From: Astropecten irregularis
Lineage: Eukaryota > Echinodermata > Asteroidea > Paxillosida > Astropectinidae
Length of the DNA stretch: 64,000 nt
Assembly: GCA_963971285.1 (NCBI GenBank)
Contig: OZ020265.1
Coordinates: 1,996,001-2,060,000, forward strand
Direction: 5' to 3'
Part shown: positions 14,301 through 23,218 of the stretch, piece after piece
Layout: every line of letters starts with the position of its first letter
Position numbering within the stretch: position 1 is the first letter of the stretch
Notes under the pieces: generated by a model
What the model was told of the DNA's origin: nothing
The model's database searches: none
Seen by the model: the letters and a program-made list of their open reading frames with translations, nothing else
Position numbers and translations under genes: made by a program

Positions 14301-16957
14301 TTAAACCATCAGATCAATAACTGAAAAATACAAGTTTGGAAAATATTGAGTAGGAGTACAGTCGATACTGATTTTTTTATTTTAAATTTCATTAAGTTGT
14401 GCTAAATGAATGGACGTCTTTCGAAAATCTTTATAACCTTTTGCTCAAAAAAGTCTAGAGGAAAGTGGCCAGGAATCCTTCTCAGTCTTGAAAGTGTGAT
14501 GATGAATGAATCCCGATCCCAACGCTGTTAATGTGTTGTCTTTTTATCCCTGACATGGCCGTGTTTTATAAGCTTTGGTCATCCGTGTAGTGAAGCCGAC
14601 CCAAACAACAAGCTCGAGATGCACGACGACTACAAGCCGAATTCCGAATCCTATGGCTTTGTTTATTGTAAAGTGTACCTAGCCAACCCAAACAGTCGAG
14701 ACGCATAATTGGAGTTGAGGCTTGGGATTATAGATCGTTATTCAGCATTTATTGCAAACAATGAGTTCCAGAGAGGCACACTCTGCCTGACTTATTGGGC
14801 AGAATCATCATTTCAGTTGATATAAATGTGATAATATTCATTTTTGTGAAAAGGTTTCATGATAATATTTCAGTTTGAATGGTGAAAATCGGCAGTAGGC
14901 TAGCTGTTTTGTAGAATGGTTGCCTACGGCCGGTCGGCTATTAAACCCCGCCTTGCCCCCAACTTATTCTTGCCATTTAAATCACGTAGCCATTAAGGCG
15001 AAAGTTAGCTGTTCATAATGTTATGTTAAGAAAGTAAAATAGAGTTACATTCTTCCTAAAATGACAAAAAGTAAGTTGTCGACCACTATGATGGGCCAGC
15101 TATAAAAACATCAAATGATAATACGAAGCATTTCTGTCCGAATCAAGTTTGATCGACGGGCGAGCGAGTTCGAAATTCCAAGCCACTGCGTACTGCAGTA
15201 TGACCACGAGGTAATAAACTTTACCAGTGCCATAGGATATAACGAAAATTGTGCGCAAGTTAGGTCCGATGTTTCCCCCATGGCTAGTGTACATGAGCTG
15301 TTTCACGCATTTACTGTTTACTACTTTAGTAAGCGAGCGACCTTTGCCAGTCTAATAATATTGTGTTGGGTACCTATACTCCACTGTTCGGTTTGCTTCA
15401 TACAAGTTTACATGTAATGGGAGCCATGCTATTATATCGTAACCTCGTGCTTCGTCTTCTGATTTCTGCAGCGTCGCATTGCACGCAGCTGTTCCGGGAA
15501 GTTTCTTCGTATCTGCAAGTTTCTAAACTATGCAACTTTTCCTCTTTCATATGGCCTGATCGAAATGTTTGTTTTCCAAGTATACATACTGGTTATGGAA
15601 TTTAAAGGTGAGAGCCTTGAAATACACTGAGCTTTTAGGTCATGAAAATATACAACCCAAAAAGCAGTCTGAGGATTCATCATGATTATCCGTGCCGGAG
15701 CAGGCGATAATGTTATGTCAACATGCAGTTTAATAATTCGCCCCATCTAATCCCACCGTTAGGAACTTATACAAAGGGCCTGGTAAGAGGATTAAATCGA
15801 CCCCAAAATTAATGAGCAAGGCCTGTTTGACCTCTTCAGACATTTCACCGTGGTTTCACGGTGCTGCTGACCGTCCAAGCGTTGCATTTACGTTCACGGT
15901 ACTTTCACGGTGATTCACCACCGTGAAAGCACAGTGAAAAACATGTTCACGGTGCTTTCACGGCAAATCGGCATAATCACGGTGTTTTCACGGTGCGCTC
16001 GTTCATAGTGATAGTTAAATGTGCATAGGTTAAATGTTGTTTTTTCTGTTGACATTTTCCTGATCTAGTGTCGTCTGATTGGACCAAGTTCATTCATGAC
16101 ATCTTGGTCACCTTGTGGATCTACATCAGAGACTCGTGTTGATTGGTCAGGTCTGCACCTGGAGGATGATGTCACATATAGCCTGTCTGTCAGAGCCATC
16201 AATCATGCCAATTTGGCTAGCCAGGCTATCACTCAGAATGTCACAGTGGAGTCTTCTACACCTATCATTACAGGTATGTCTACTTGGTAAAACCTTACCT
16301 TGAGCTCCACACATCAATGGAGGCAGTATTTTTTGAAGTCATCAATACTATTGTGGGGTGATGTGGCCAAGTGGTCTAACGAGACATACTTAAAGTCTTG
16401 GGGTAATTATGTACAGATTGTGGGTTCGAGTCCAACCATTAGGCTATAGTGGTGCTTGCGTCCATGGGCGAGATGCATTGCTTCTCTTTGCAGAGGAGTA
16501 AATGGGTCACTGTGAGGGTTAAGATGGCTTTATATGCTTGAATAGCCTCTCTGTGCTTATTAGTAACTGGGGCTGTATACTCCACAGGGAGCTGAGGTTG
16601 TAAGTGTTTCCCGACAGTGCCCGATGACCAGGGATAAAGATGGTATTGTATTCCATTGATAAGGACTATATCTCTTTGTATCTTACAGCAGCAAGCCTGT
16701 TGACTGATACCTGGTTGGATGGAGGGATTGCTAAGCTGAAATGGGATGGTTTATTCTCAGCTTCATCTTCCTTAGTCTATGAAGTATCTCTTGGTACTAT
16801 CCCAGGAGGTAGTGATATCATGCAATGGATAGAGACAATGGAGACTAGTATGCAAGTATCACCACTAGCACCATTCACTGACTATCACTTGACATTGACA
16901 GCCATCAATGCTGCTGGATTGTCACAAACTGTCACAAAGATTATTAATGATGTTTAG
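1..16957 (+). CDS. FN3-repeat extracellular protein with DUF642-like module (5' partial)
   Basis: Fifteen exons: 1-139, 548-698, 894-1021, 1535-1674, 2617-2758, 3712-3918, 4894-5097, 6043-6222, 7003-7559, 8335-8479, 10026-10247, 10743-10835, 11619-11950, 16069-16273, 16689-16957. All junctions are GT-AG and phase-compatible; together they give 1,037 residues plus stop, open at the left edge. The order is a Cys-rich segment, three FN3-like modules each closing with SDG then D-x-x-PP, a DUF642-like module (about residues 410-640), then about four more FN3-like modules. No membrane span is visible in this part, so it is probably secreted or carries an anchor outside the model. Similar FN3 arrays occur in uncharacterised invertebrate deuterostome proteins; a role in adhesion or glycan binding is inference. 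The stop may be a product of the terminal tandem duplication at 16871-17408. Confidence 0.8.
85..440 (+). repeat. 75-bp minisatellite across the exon 1 / intron 1 junction
   Basis: Copies start at 85, 160, 235, 310 and 385. Each holds the exon end plus a donor-like GTATGT or GTAAGT. 75 is a multiple of three, but use of a later donor would meet an in-frame TGA 9 bases after the first GT. Confidence 0.9.
548..698 (+). CDS. FN3 protein exon 2
   Basis: The acceptor TTTTTTCAG ends at 547 and the donor GTGAGT starts at 699. It enters in phase 1 and leaves in phase 2. It encodes the N-terminal strands of an FN3-like module, ending LDIK before a W split over the junction. Confidence 0.8.
894..1021 (+). 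CDS. FN3 protein exon 3
   Basis: The acceptor AAG ends at 893 and the donor GTATAC starts at 1022. It continues the module with WYEWSIGD and [12 protein letters not shown]. Entry phase 2, exit phase 1. Confidence 0.8.
1085..1480. repeat. Dispersed repeat with hairpin head, copy 1
   Basis: It begins with an imperfect hairpin (CTTTTCCG against CGAAAAAG) followed by a TTCTTCTTC-rich tract. A related layout is found at 50275-50560. Family unknown; boundaries approximate. Confidence 0.4.
1535..1674 (+). CDS. FN3 protein exon 4
   Basis: The acceptor TTCTCAG ends at 1534 and the donor GTAACA starts at 1675. It encodes [17 protein letters not shown] then [12 protein letters not shown], the typical C-terminal strand and linker of these FN3 modules. 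It leaves in phase 0. Confidence 0.8.
2136..2504 (+). mobile_element. tRNA-derived SINE, family A, copy 1
   Basis: Pol III A-box-like TGGCCTAGTGG and B box GGGTTCGAATCC are spaced as in a tRNA head. A body of about 250 bp follows and the element ends in an ATT-type tail. The same body recurs at 16354. Confidence 0.85.
2617..2758 (+). CDS. FN3 protein exon 5
   Basis: The acceptor CTTTAG ends at 2616 and the donor GTAGGT starts at 2759. It encodes [11 protein letters not shown] and [11 protein letters not shown], the first half of the second FN3-like module. Exit phase 1; an alternative donor 4 bases downstream would break the frame into exon 6. Confidence 0.8.
2821..3074. mobile_element. TA-type MITE, copy 1
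   Basis: Terminal inverted repeats AGGTGCATTCGAG and CTCGACCGCACCT. The internal sequence includes a motif reading CAAGATGGCGGAAAGGTAA on the minus strand. Copies are at 21060 and 28440. Confidence 0.85.
3291..3652. mobile_element. TTAA-flanked MITE, subfamily B
   Basis: About 360 bp, bounded by TTAA at 3291-3294 and 3649-3652. Termini read AAAGGTACAATACAGG on the left and the complementary type on the right. Shares its left half with all other copies listed. Confidence 0.85.
3712..3918 (+). CDS. FN3 protein exon 6
   Basis: The acceptor TCCATAG ends at 3711 and the donor GTATGT starts at 3919. It encodes the second half of module 2, with [12 protein letters not shown] and [12 protein letters not shown]. 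Phase 1 in and out. Confidence 0.85.
3945..4270. mobile_element. MITE with about 47-bp TIRs, TA-flanked
   Basis: The ends CAGTAATCCGAGCACACGG and CCGTGTGTTCGAATTACTG are inverted copies, extended inward by the GGCGCCCTCT / AGAGGGCGCC pair. Both ends abut TA. Confidence 0.85.
4498..4691. repeat. Foldback element, CCTCATCAGGAG-loop family, copy 1
   Basis: The arms ACACCATGTAATCTCTT and AAGAGATTACATGGTGT face each other around a centre with CCTCATCAGGAGA. Related to 11267-11497 and 34231-34438. Confidence 0.75.
4894..5097 (+). CDS. FN3 protein exon 7
   Basis: The acceptor CTTACAG ends at 4893 and the donor GTACAT starts at 5098. It encodes [10 protein letters not shown] and HYEWCIYQ, the first half of module 3. 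Phase 1 in and out. Confidence 0.8.
5193..5554. mobile_element. MITE with GC-rich TIR and (GGGCTC)n expansion
   Basis: Ends GGGCGTTTACGAAA and TTTCGTAAACCCCC are inverted repeats. The internal CAGCCAAAAGCCTCTATTTT segment is shared with 20511-20756. The left arm contains a GGGCTC/AGGCTC hexanucleotide run at about 5215-5360, which creates spurious proline-glutamate frames. Confidence 0.8.
6043..6222 (+). CDS. FN3 protein exon 8
   Basis: The acceptor CTCATCAG ends at 6042 and the donor GTGATA starts at 6223. It encodes the end of module 3 ([24 protein letters not shown]) and then LILNPSFEE, the usual first strand of a DUF642-type domain. Confidence 0.85.
6285..6810 (-). mobile_element. Two adjacent tRNA-headed repeats, minus orientation
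   Basis: GGATTCGAACC is the complement of a pol III B box. The block CAAATAACCACAAGGGAAAC occurs three times (6294, 6605, 6657). Related copies lie in plus orientation at 33363-33840. Confidence 0.7.
7003..7559 (+). CDS. FN3 protein exon 9, DUF642-like galactose-binding-type module
   Basis: The largest exon (557 nt). The acceptor TTTCAG ends at 7002 and the donor GTAAAC starts at 7560. After an acidic Ser/Thr linker it encodes GWNV, a YSYLSLHG strand, [13 protein letters not shown] and a late strand ending LLDYIQV. Together with NPSFEE in exon 8 this matches the layout of DUF642 and related beta-sandwich (galactose-binding-fold) domains. The family call rests on motif order only. Confidence 0.75.
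7665..7945. repeat. Diverged GATCCTGCTAGGATC satellite fragments
   Basis: Scattered partial units of the same satellite as 9240-9990, in both orientations, with an intervening AGGACAAGAACATGCAAG segment. Confidence 0.65.
8335..8479 (+). CDS. FN3 protein exon 10
   Basis: The acceptor TGTAACAG ends at 8334 and the donor GTAAGT starts at 8480. It starts in phase 0 and ends in phase 1. It encodes the junction from the DUF642-like domain to FN3 module 4 ([18 protein letters not shown]). Confidence 0.8.
8555..8923. mobile_element. TTAA-flanked MITE, subfamily A
   Basis: The left boundary is TTAA then AGGTATAGTATCATACTTTGG. The right boundary is CCAAAGTATGATATTACC then TTGA, a TTAA with one change. 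Confidence 0.85.
9240..9990. repeat. 56-60-bp satellite array with internal palindrome
   Basis: About 13 copies whose TTTGAG landmark falls at 9265, 9321, 9377, 9437, 9493, 9551, 9607, 9663, 9719, 9775 and onward. Every unit holds GATCCTGCTAGGATC, which is nearly self-complementary. It lies in the intron before exon 11. Confidence 0.9.
10026..10247 (+). CDS. FN3 protein exon 11
   Basis: The acceptor GTTGCAG ends at 10025 and the donor GTATGT starts at 10248. It encodes the second half of module 4 with [13 protein letters not shown] and [11 protein letters not shown]. Phase 1 in and out. Confidence 0.85.
10317..10672. mobile_element. TTAA-flanked MITE, subfamily B, inverted
   Basis: Starts TTCAAGGTATAATACATG and ends CTGTACC then TTAA at 10669-10672. 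Runs opposite to the copy at 3291. Confidence 0.8.
10743..10835 (+). CDS. FN3 protein exon 12
   Basis: Short 93-nt exon. The acceptor CTTTAG ends at 10742 and the donor GTAAGT starts at 10836. It encodes [14 protein letters not shown] and YCQWSVG, the first half of module 5. Phase 1 in and out. Confidence 0.8.
10922..11262 (+). mobile_element. tRNA-derived SINE, family B
   Basis: The head has an A-box-like GGTGGTAAGTGTGTTAGG and a B-box-like CCGGGTTTGATCTC. The body differs from family A and the element ends in an ATT-rich tail. Confidence 0.7.
11267..11497. repeat. Foldback element, CCTCATCAGGAG-loop family, copy 2
   Basis: Long arms (AACACCATGTAAGAATC against GATTCTTACATGGTGTT) extend through TTTCGCACTT-type inner stems. 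The centre has CCTCATCAGGAGAC. Nearly the same as 34231-34438. Confidence 0.85.
11619..11950 (+). CDS. FN3 protein exon 13
   Basis: The acceptor TTCAG ends at 11618 and the donor GTACAT starts at 11951. It encodes the rest of module 5 ([21 protein letters not shown]) and the start of module 6 ([14 protein letters not shown]). Leaves in phase 0. Confidence 0.8.
11983..12313. mobile_element. TTAA-flanked MITE, subfamily B, inverted
   Basis: TTAA at 11983-11986 and at 12310-12313. It abuts the next, truncated copy at the TTTAAAGG junction. Confidence 0.75.
12425..12667. mobile_element. TTAA MITE, subfamily A, 5'-truncated
   Basis: Carries the right half of subfamily A (TGATCTTTTGAAGAT core, CTAAAGTGTGATATTACC end) and a right-hand TTAA at 12664-12667. 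The left end is lost. Confidence 0.65.
12830..16010. mobile_element. 3.2-kb DNA transposon-like element with long composite TIRs
   Basis: The first bases CACTATGAACGAGCGCACCG are matched inverted at the right end (CGGTGCGCTCGTTCATAGTG). Inverted similarity continues for roughly 150 bp and consists of iterated CACCGTGAAA-type motifs. ATA occurs immediately outside both ends and may be a 3-bp target duplication. No transposase motifs were seen; the longest internal frame (13379-14041, plus) resembles nothing I recognise, so the element is probably non-autonomous or decayed. Confidence 0.85.
16069..16273 (+). CDS. FN3 protein exon 14
   Basis: The acceptor GATCTAG ends at 16068 and the donor GTATGT starts at 16274. 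It encodes the second half of module 6 ([13 protein letters not shown]). The intron before it carries the 3.2 kb TIR element and ends only about 60 bases after it. Confidence 0.8.
16354..16648 (+). mobile_element. tRNA-derived SINE, family A, copy 2
   Basis: A-box-like TGGCCAAGTGG and B box GGGTTCGAGTCC, then the same body as at 2136, including GGGGCTGTATACTCC and CCCGATGACCAGGGATAA. It ends about 40 bases before the last exon. Confidence 0.85.
16689..16957 (+). CDS. FN3 protein last exon (visible), module 7 and stop
   Basis: The acceptor CTTACAG ends at 16688. It encodes [18 protein letters not shown] and [12 protein letters not shown], then VTKIINDV and TAG at 16955-16957. The 3' third is the first copy of a 112-113-bp tandem array. 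The last copy of the array ends with a possible donor GTTAGT in phase 1, so the present stop may not be ancestral. Confidence 0.7.
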
Positions 16958-17408
16958 TGTCACTACTAGTGAGTGACAGGCTCCATTCACTGACTATCAC
17001 TTGACATTGACATCCATCAATGCTGCTGGATTGTCACAAACTGTCACAAAGATTATTAATGATGTTTAGTGTCACTACTAGTGAGTGACAGGCTCCATTC
17101 ACTGACTATCACTTGACACTGACAGCCATCAAATGCTGCTGGATTGCCACAAACTGTCACAAAGATTATTAATGATGTTATGTGTCACTACTAGTGAGTG
17201 ACAGGCTCCATTCACTGACTATCACTTGAGACTGACAGCCATCAAATGCTGCTGGATTGCCACAAACTGTCACAAAGATTATTAATGATGTTATGTGTCA
17301 CTCCTAGTGGATGACAGATTCCTTTCACTGAATATCACTTGACACTGACGACCATCAATGCTGCCAGATTGTCACAAACTGTCACTAAAGTGATAAATAT
17401 TGGTTAGT
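16871..17408 (+). repeat. 112-113-bp tandem duplication of the 3' part of the last exon
   Basis: Copies begin at 16871, 16983, 17095, 17208 and 17321 (landmark CCATTCACTG). The first lies in the coding exon. The fifth has its own divergent end (ACTAAAGTGATAAATATTG then GTTAGT). The period is not a multiple of three for copies 1-3. Confidence 0.9.
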
Positions 17409-18600
17409 GTAAGCGATATAATTATGCAAGAAAGATTTTCAACTTAAATTCTTAAGACAAGCAGATTTCCTAGGCCAAATAGGACACATATAAAAAGCAA
17501 ACGAGAGTGTCCTCCTTTAAGAAATGTTTGCAGTGTATTAATTATTATGGTGATTTACTCAGATGATTGCACTAATTCTTATTCAATACTCAGTTTGATT
17601 ATTGATGTGTGTAAGCTCTACTGTTATAAACACAGATTTAAGGTTACAAATTTAATGGTACATTAGACAACATATATAATCACTGAAATTTAAAAAAATG
17701 TGTAAGTAGAATTTATATTTCGCTGCTTAATGTGTCAGATGATATTGCATTTGCGCTAGCACCATTTTATCAATCAAATTATTTTGAACAATGTACATAT
17801 ATTGAATTTTGCATAATTGCTAAACTATGGAAATAAGACCACTTACTTCCAGGCAATAGTCGTTGCATGCATAATTCTTATGTATTGCTTTATTATTTTG
17901 CAAAGCCCCATGGGAAAAGTCACCGAATCAGTGACTTCTTTGTATTAAATTTTATAAAGTATGATAGCAAAAAGGTCTAATACTTGCATTTGTAGTCATT
18001 TCCAGGCCTGCGCCGGCTCGGCCAGTTGTTTTGGGTAAAATGGAACGGTCGTCCATTTTGGAAAGAAACAAAACAAAAAGGGGCCTCTTCCTTCCTTTCT
18101 CCCCAAAAAGCAGTACGCTAAACATGTTTTTTATTTTACTTGGCCTAACTACATGTATAATGTAAAGCCTCTGTTTAAAGAAATGAAGTGGTGAAAACTC
18201 GACCCAACAAAATTACTGTTTTAGGATCAAAAGAGTTCTCAAAATAGGATCAAAATAGGATCAAAAGAGGATCAAAAGAGGATCAAAATATGTAAATGTA
18301 AAGCCTGTATGTGGTTGGTGGTAGCTATACGTATAAGTCTTTATTTCACACACAAATAACTACCACTCAAACTGATATTTTCATCAATGTTTATTTTATA
18401 TTTTTTTTATTTGTGTATTTCTCTTTTAAGAATTTGTTTGGCAAGAATTGAAGGGGTACAAATTCGATTCGATTACTTCACACACAAAATAACAACCACT
18501 CAAACTGGTAATTCAAGTTAATCAATGTTTATACATTCTTTTATTTGTTTATATTCCTCTTTTACACCATGTTGCAAGAAATGAAGTGTTACAAACTCAA

Positions 18601-19122
18601 TGGGTACGTTCAGACAGCGTGTAAAATTCGCTAAAACAATTGTTTTAACCCGATCGGTTTAAGCAATATGTGTCTGGACGCTCTAAAACAGTAATTTATC
18701 TAAAACAGATCGGTTTTATCCGCAGCTAAAACACCAAAGTTAAAACTGCTCGGGAGGAGGGTTTAGCGCTTAGAACCGATCGAGTTTACTGCTAAAACGC
18801 TGTTGGGACAGAATAACTTTCCGACATCCTGTTTCAGTGCTGAGAAGCCTGGCAGCTGGTTACGTAACACCTGTTGTGGCGCGCTTGTTTATATTCAACA
18901 CACAGATAAATCCGCGCGCTTTATTTTATAACTGGAAGCTAGTACGGGATCAAGGCAAGGTGCATGACCTCTTAAAACCAAAAGTAAAACCGATCTACTT
19001 TAACTGCAAACAGTAAAACGCTGTATGGACGCAACATAATTTTAACTTATGACTTACCCCCCGTGGTTGCCGAGCGGTTTAACTCAATTTGTTTTAAATA
19101 CAAGGCTGTCTGAACATACCCA
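18601..19122. mobile_element. MITE with TGGGTAYGTTCAGACAGC ends
   Basis: The left end TGGGTACGTTCAGACAGC is matched inverted by GCTGTCTGAACATACCCA. About 520 bp with internal repeats of AAAACCGATC type and no reading frame. Confidence 0.85.
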
Positions 19123-20510
19123 ATGCAACAATTATTACTGTTTTAGGATCAAAACAGGATCAAAATAAGATCAAAATAGGACCAATGAATAGGATCGAAA
19201 TAGGATCAAAATAGGATCAAAGGGTTATGAACTGCACAGGCATCACATTGTAATGTTGATCTAAACAAAATGAAAGAAAATAAATGGGCATTTTTGGCAA
19301 AAGCTTTGCATGGGACACAATTAATAAAATATTGACCTGCCTTTGAGTTTTTGTGTATTAAATTTTAGCAAAACCTGTACTGCAATTCGTTTCAAGTACT
19401 CTAGAACACATCATGTATAGATTATAGAGGTGAAGTTCCATTGAAAATGAATTGTTTTCAGCACATACAATATGCCATACCAGACTGATGCACAATTTTG
19501 ATGCAAAATAAAACACACCGGTCTTGGTGCTAAAATAATTACTTTCAATAATTTACACAATTATGCCGTATCTACATGAAAGGTACAGAAAACTAACTAC
19601 AGTCTTTTCTGAAGTTCGGCCTAATAAAACCGCATTGCAAAACAGCACATGTGTCCATCCCATGGTTAAATTTGATGTCAAATGTTGAAATTTCATCACT
19701 AATATTTCATCACTTAATAACCGATCCAACTTCCAATTCCTTTGAGGTTGAATAGTTATTACAATCACTGTATGTATACATGTACAAAAGTACACATATT
19801 TTCCATGTTTTTAGCATGGTAGGGATGGTGTTTAGATGTTTCTGTATGTGTAATACTCTTCTAGAAACAAATCTGGTTACAGTTTTAAATGATTTTCCGG
19901 TTCTACCTTTCTTCGCAGACTGATGATCAGTATTTTAGTGAAGTACCATACATCTTTATATCTCTACTATAATATATTATTGGAAATTAAAAGGGAAACA
20001 TAACAATACTTACACATTGCTTGATATAAAAACAAAATAATGAAGAAGAGTAATTAGAGGAATGATTTTTGTTATTTTTTGTGCCGGTCACAATGGACCC
20101 TTCTGGCCTGTCAATCAAACAGTGCACATTAACCAATTGGAGGATGCCTTTTAATCAGGTGACCAAGAAAGCCTCAGTCAAACTCGGTCACATGCGGTAT
20201 GTAAAACACGTGGGCGGGGCTTAAGAGCAAAGCCCGAACGGTCCATTGTGTAGGGCCAATATTCAATATTCTTTAGAAATTTGGGTCTTGGTTTCGCCAA
20301 TTGGTTTGAAATAGTTTGCCTAAAGAAAAACTGTGCAATATAATACATACACATTATTTATATGACTAACACGAAAGAGGAATATGCTTGTCTAAGCTAC
20401 TTGCAAGTTTACATGATTTGTACAAAATGGAAATTAATTGATGATCAATCATTGACAAACAGCAGCAAAAGTTGTTACTTTTGCTTCAACGAAACATTCT
20501 TACATTTGGG

Positions 20511-20756
20511 GCCTTTCTAATTCTCAAAGCTTAGCTTCAGCTCCGGCTACGGCTCTGTCTCTGTTTTTATAAGCTGAAAATACAGGTTGTGGTTTGCCAT
20601 TGAAGCTGAAGCTGTGTTGTCCTTTTCAAACCAGAGAATCTACTTCCTAACTGCAGCCAAAAGCCTCTATTTTGATACCTATAATTTTGAAATGAATTCT
20701 GAAAATGGCGGCGGAGCTAGAGCCTGAGCCGGAGCCGAGGTTTGAGAAAGGCCCTA
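20511..20756. mobile_element. GC-rich-TIR MITE, unexpanded copy
   Basis: GGGCCTTTCT...CTCCGGCTACGGCTC at the left is matched by GAGCCTGAGCCGGAGCCGAGG...AGAAAGGCCC at the right. Same interior as 5193-5554 but without the hexanucleotide expansion. Confidence 0.8.
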
Positions 20757-21059
20757 CATGTAGGTGTCTAATGTGCTCTTCATGTCTAGTTTATGTACAA
20801 CGTCGACACAGTGTAAGAGGGAGACACTCTAATACTGGTCGGGCCAGGCCTTGGCCTTCAGGCCTGTAATCCTCCTCTTGTCAGCCCTGAACTTCACTAC
20901 AATTTATAGAGTTGCTTCAAATCAATCAAGCCTGGCTTCTGGAGACAGCTGTTCATGATCAATGTGGACTACTAATCGGTCCCTAATTTCATGAGGAAAG
21001 ACACAACTAGCATGAATCAAACTGCTTCGAACCAAACCCAGCAATTTTGGCCTGACATT

Positions 21060-21312
21060 AGGTGCATTCGAGTGGGTCACCTAGGTCGCTCAGAGTCAGC
21101 CCCGTACGTGTCGATAAGGTCTGATGCCATACTCGGGACTCACACCCAGGGCAGCCACCAGTGACCCTGCTCATGAGCAGAGTCAGTGGTGGGTAACACG
21201 TCACGTATTCAAGATGGCGGAAAGGTAAGCAAGTGTTTGATTAGCCCGGCTGTGGTGGCTGATACGGGTGACGTGACCCGTATTGACGAAGGGAAGCTAC
21301 TCGGACGCACCT
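21060..21312. mobile_element. TA-type MITE, copy 2
   Basis: GGTGCATTCGAG and CTCGGACGCACC termini, with TA immediately outside both. Opposite orientation to copy 1 at 2821. Confidence 0.85.
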
Positions 21313-21777
21313 ACAGGTATAGGCTCCATTTAGACCCTACACAATGAACAACCAATCACCCATACACATCAGAACCTGTCCAGTTTAGGCCGAAAGAGGG
21401 CGCTGTTCAAGTAACATTTGTGGAGCTTAATATGGTGTCCAATTTACATCTCAGAAATGTCAAAATAACAGATGTTGTAAAAAAAATTACAAATTTGGTG
21501 ACTGGCCAATTTCTCAGGACGATTGGCACTTAAGTCAGCCCTTTGAAGCTTGTGATATTAAACATGTACATTAATATTAAACTGATTTTATCAATGATGT
21601 GTATTGTGTATTTCCTTAATACTGCCTTAATAATCACATTTTCATCTATAATCTTTACAAAAACCTCGTAAATTTGCCAGTTTGTAGTATCCCAACTTCA
21701 ACCGGTTGAAATTCATAAACTGCACGTCATACATTTGACGAGTCCATCCCTGCATTTCCAAATTGTATTATATACGA

Positions 21778-22170
21778 TATTATAACACCCCGTCTACGGA
21801 TTCCGTCTCGTGATTGGTTCAGAGCGCGTCACATGACATTATATATTTTTGCTATACAAGGCGCACAGCGCGCGACGCACTACCCCGTGGCAAGCAACGT
21901 ACTATCCCAATGTACTATACCATGGCAATCAATGTACTATCCCGAGCTGCATGGTACCCAGACTTATATTTTAGTGCACAGAGTACAGCACGTAGTAACC
22001 GTGGTATCAGACTTATATTTTAGTGCACAGAGTACAGCACGTAGTAACCGTGGATGGTTGAATAAAACAAATGTTGAAGTGTTAAAGTTAAACAAAGTCG
22101 TCTAAATTTTTTTTTTTTTTATTGTAGCGGGTCTGTTAGTTTGCAGAATCTATGTATGGGGTGTTATAAA
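21778..22170. repeat. Element with ATTATAACACCCC ends
   Basis: ATTATAACACCCC near 21780 is matched by GGGGTGTTATAA near 22158. Inside is a 49-bp unit twice (landmark ACTTATATTTTAGTGC at 21962 and 22011). The long hairpin at 22168 follows directly. Confidence 0.55.
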
Positions 22171-22341
22171 ACAAATATTGACTGCTTTGACTCGTGCGAT
22201 GGGTTAAATCTATGATACCCTCGGTGATCCCCTGCGCGTTCTATTTTCCCTCGGCTGCGCCTCGGGAAAATAGAACGCGCAGGGGATCACCTCGGGTATC
22301 ATAGATTTAACCATCGCACTCGAAGCAGTCAATATTTGTAT
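22168..22341. repeat. Long near-perfect inverted repeat (hairpin)
   Basis: About 80-bp arms with only a few mismatches run from AATATTGACTGCTTTGACTC to its complement. The loop is about 8 bases and the arms include GCGCGTTCTATTTTCCC. No coding potential. Confidence 0.9.
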
Positions 22342-22498
22342 ACTATTCTATGCTGAAACTGTTCTGGTTTCCATATACAACACGGGTGAGAAATTAAAAG
22401 ACAAAAGAAGTTCCCCATCCTTTGTTAATATGACTACTTTTCATTGTTTTAGCTCCCCACTGAACAGACATCGGTGCATTTGAGTGGAGGTTTTACTT

Positions 22499-23182
22499 TA
22501 GTCTTTTTCACACTAGAGATGACTCCAAGGATCACAGAGTCAAGAGTCAAGCTTTACAACCATTACCCACCTGCATACCATAATCTACGTACAATGCATG
22601 GTTCTTCCTGTGGTAAGTGTGGTATCCTGAATACCACAATACACCACAGTGAGGTAATGCATGGTTTATGATCCAGTCCCCTATAGCACGGGATTGTGTC
22701 AAACAAGCTACACAGTATCTGCTTGTGTTCACACAGGCTGAAGGTTGAATTAAACTACATTTAACCCGGGGAAAGTTTAACCAAGGGTCAAATATTTTCA
22801 CCTCAGAACAAGGTACAAAGTTTCTGCTTGCGTTCACACAGGCTGTAGGTGTGAGTTAAACTATATTTAACCCGGGTAGAGTTTAACATAGGGTCAAATA
22901 TTTATAACTCAGAACGAGGCACATGATTGTGTCAAACAAGCAACAGACACTCTGCTTGTGTTCACACAGGCTAAAGGTGCGATTAAACTGAATTTAACCC
23001 TGGGAGAGTTTGACCTTGGGTCAAATATTTCCACTTCAGAACGAGTCACATGATTGTGTCAAGCAATCAAAGAGGATCAGCTTGATCTGGCACAGTGTCA
23101 AGGTATAAGTTGAAAAAACAACTACATTTAACCCGAGGTGAGTTTAACCTAGGGTTAAGTGCTCTAGTGTGAAAAGGACTGT
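22499..23182. mobile_element. MITE with internal tandem units
   Basis: AGTCTTTTTCACACTAGAG at the left is matched by CTCTAGTGTGAAAAGGACT at the right. The interior holds about four diverged units of roughly 120 bp (landmark GATTGTGTCAAACAAGC). Confidence 0.75.
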
Positions 23183-23218
23183 GCAGACATGAAGGAACAT
23201 AAGAGGATTTTACCAAGT

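Larger units (their letters stand above)
17411..23218. other. Intergenic region between FN3 gene and VPS26 3' end
   Basis: No supported gene. 17411-18220 shows AT-rich unique sequence only. Short AGGATCAAAA-type repeats lie at about 18222-18290 and 19142-19230 on either side of the 18601 MITE. The rest is covered by the elements listed separately; 19240-20500 and 21320-21770 show nothing I can name. Confidence 0.7.

Noticed and set aside
22452-22613. Possible plus-strand exon between AG and GTAAGT
   Set aside because: It overlaps the left end of a MITE (22499-23182) and matches no family I know.
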